Positions 63,063-64,000 of a stretch of 64,000 bases of DNA are shown piece by piece; the first letter of the stretch is position 1; every line of letters starts with the position of its first letter. The notes under the pieces are model-generated. The model saw only the letters and a program-made list of their open reading frames with translations, searched no databases and was not told where the DNA came from. The stretch lies in NCBI GenBank assembly GCA_023439505.1, contig JAEXNR010000043.1, positions 1 to 64,000 of the forward strand, in the 5' to 3' direction. The translations under genes were made by a program, and so were the position numbers. The stretch is from Bacillota bacterium (GTDB taxonomy: Bacteria > Bacillota > Clostridia > Lachnospirales > Lachnospiraceae).

Positions 63063-64000
63063 ATGGATTCTATGAAAATAACCATGGAACGAACACATTA
63101 TTTTTCGCCGGCAATTCATATTCTATTGTCGGCAGATATTGTCTCCACTGAGGAAAGCAATACCATCTCCTTTGAATCCCTGAAAGCATCAATTGTTGCG
63201 GCAGTTACGCATCATTCACTCCTGACTTCTCAGGTCTTACAGGATGAGCAGGGGGATTGCTATTATGTCCCCTGCCAGACCTGCGCCATCCCCATCACAA
63301 GATTGGACACGCAAGGATTTTTGCTGCAGCAACTGATCAATGAGCAGGAACGAATTCCCTTTGACCTTGCCCGTGGCGAATTGCTTCGCTTCTTTTTCGT
63401 TCCGGGTAAATCCTGTGCAAAACTGATCCTGATTGCCCATCATCTTGCCGGTGACGGACTTGCTGCGATCTATCTGCTCCGGGATATTATGAACGAACTT
63501 GGCAGGCTCTCTTCCTTTCGGGAAACTGCTCCGATCACTTTATTTCAGCCGCAGCATATCCCTGCGAAGATCAAACTTAATTTCTTTATCAGACTGTTAG
63601 CAAAAGAGCTTAACAGGCAATGGCTCAAGACAAAACATATCTTTCGCTACGATGAATTTGAAACCATGTTTCATTTATTCTGGTCGGAAAGAAAAACAAA
63701 TTATATCACTCATACTTTTACCAAAGATCAGTTACATAAACTGTTGGAAGTTTCTAAAGCACGGGGAATTACGATTAATAGCATCATCACCACCGCTTTT
63801 CTCTTCGCTTCCAATCAAGAGGAAGATGTAGGTCTTGCGGTCAGTATCAGACCGGAAGGATATGAGGGGATGGGAAATTATGCCACCGGTATCTCCATCT
63901 TATACCAATATGATAAGAAACTATCCTTTTGGAAAAATGCCGCCAGGGTTCAGAAGCTGATACACCGCAAACTAACGAATGAGCACAAGAAATATTTTCT
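63063..64000 (+). CDS. Condensation-domain-like acyltransferase, partial (runs off window)
   Basis: At least 312 residues, open to the window end. It has the HHxxxDG motif of condensation/acyltransferase enzymes: LIAHHLAGDGLAAIYLLRDI at about 120-140. The segment ITINSIITTAFLFASN and VAVSIRPEG-like region, here VGLAVSIRPEG then MGNYATGISI, fits the NRPS-C / WS-DGAT / PapA fold. The ATG at 63063 (second of two) follows AGGAGG. It may join an acyl group to an alcohol or amine. It follows the exporter genes by about 70 nt and could be in the same operon. Confidence 0.72.
   Translation, partial: MDSMKITMERTHYFSPAIHILLSADIVSTEESNTISFESLKASIVAAVTHHSLLTSQVLQDEQGDCYYVPCQTCAIPITRLDTQGFLLQQLINEQERIPFDLARGELLRFFFVPGKSCAKLILIAHHLAGDGLAAIYLLRDIMNELGRLSSFRETAPITLFQPQHIPAKIKLNFFIRLLAKELNRQWLKTKHIFRYDEFETMFHLFWSERKTNYITHTFTKDQLHKLLEVSKARGITINSIITTAFLFASNQEEDVGLAVSIRPEGYEGMGNYATGISILYQYDKKLSFWKNAARVQKLIHRKLTNEHKKYF

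Noticed and set aside
1..64000. CRISPR array, rRNA, complete tRNA or prophage module
   Set aside because: No regular direct repeats with spacers, no rRNA segment, no complete cloverleaf, and no phage structural genes.

Overview
The window reads as chromosomal DNA of a low-GC, anaerobic, Gram-positive clostridium, most likely a Lachnospiraceae (Anaerocolumna/Lachnoclostridium-like) species. Signs are the AT-rich intergenic DNA, strong AGGAGG-type ribosome sites, T-box leaders, a long single-chain PurL, ECF sigma/anti-sigma pairs, and a DUF5717/DUF5716 gene pair that I know mainly from Lachnospiraceae. The assignment is inferred from gene content; no rRNA or complete tRNA is present.

Layout. 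1-1.9 kb: a truncated IS3-family element fused to the 3' end of an FG-GAP-like gene, then a tRNA-3'-end-like sequence and strong dyads. 1.9-5.2 kb (-): an ECF sigma factor, a membrane protein, an ABC ATPase and a permease, resembling the Bacillus sigY-yxlCDEFG arrangement. 5.2-8.1 kb: a PadR regulator with a decayed partner, an orphan anti-sigma protein and a GIY-YIG-like protein. 8.4-14.5 kb: accessory genes, including two GNAT acetyltransferases, two DUF421 paralogues (one lacking TM2-3), a MerR regulator, an unknown protein, a DUF4275 protein, and a T-box-like leader ahead of a 25-codon ORF. 14.6-21 kb: a low-molecular-weight phosphatase, a secreted Big2-type protein, a proline-rich protein, a GntR(YtrA)-ABC operon and an alanine/glycine:Na+ symporter. 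21.3-26.2 kb: a lipoprotein GH3 glucosidase, a small membrane peptide, a second ECF sigma operon (sigma, zinc anti-sigma, TM2 protein, LiaI/LiaF-like protein) and a GNAT protein.

26.7-36.9 kb is mostly housekeeping: purL, a divergent LysR gene, mgsA, a GH30 glycosidase and T-box-controlled valS. 37-44 kb (-) is a four-gene operon of a 1182-aa DUF5717 scaffold, a DUF5716 Hsp70/actin-like protein, a helical-repeat protein and a membrane coiled-coil protein. It is the best candidate here for an undescribed system. Divergent from it are a CobD/HisC-like PLP enzyme and a PAS-GGDEF-HD-GYP c-di-GMP protein.

47-52 kb holds a MarR regulator with a perfect palindromic operator and a heterodimeric ABC exporter. 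52-60 kb (-) carries an esterase, a PRTase-like protein, an ABC-F ATPase, purA, a zinc phospholipase C-like protein, a GNAT, dut and a LysR gene. 60.4-64 kb (+) holds a TetR regulator with two operator copies, an ABC ATPase/permease pair, and a condensation-domain-like acyltransferase that runs off the window end.

Regulation recurs as a theme: two ECF sigma modules plus an orphan anti-sigma, five one-component regulators placed next to transporters or partners (PadR, GntR, MarR, TetR, MerR), and two T-box leaders. Two regulatory genes lack a well-placed ATG/GTG/TTG start.
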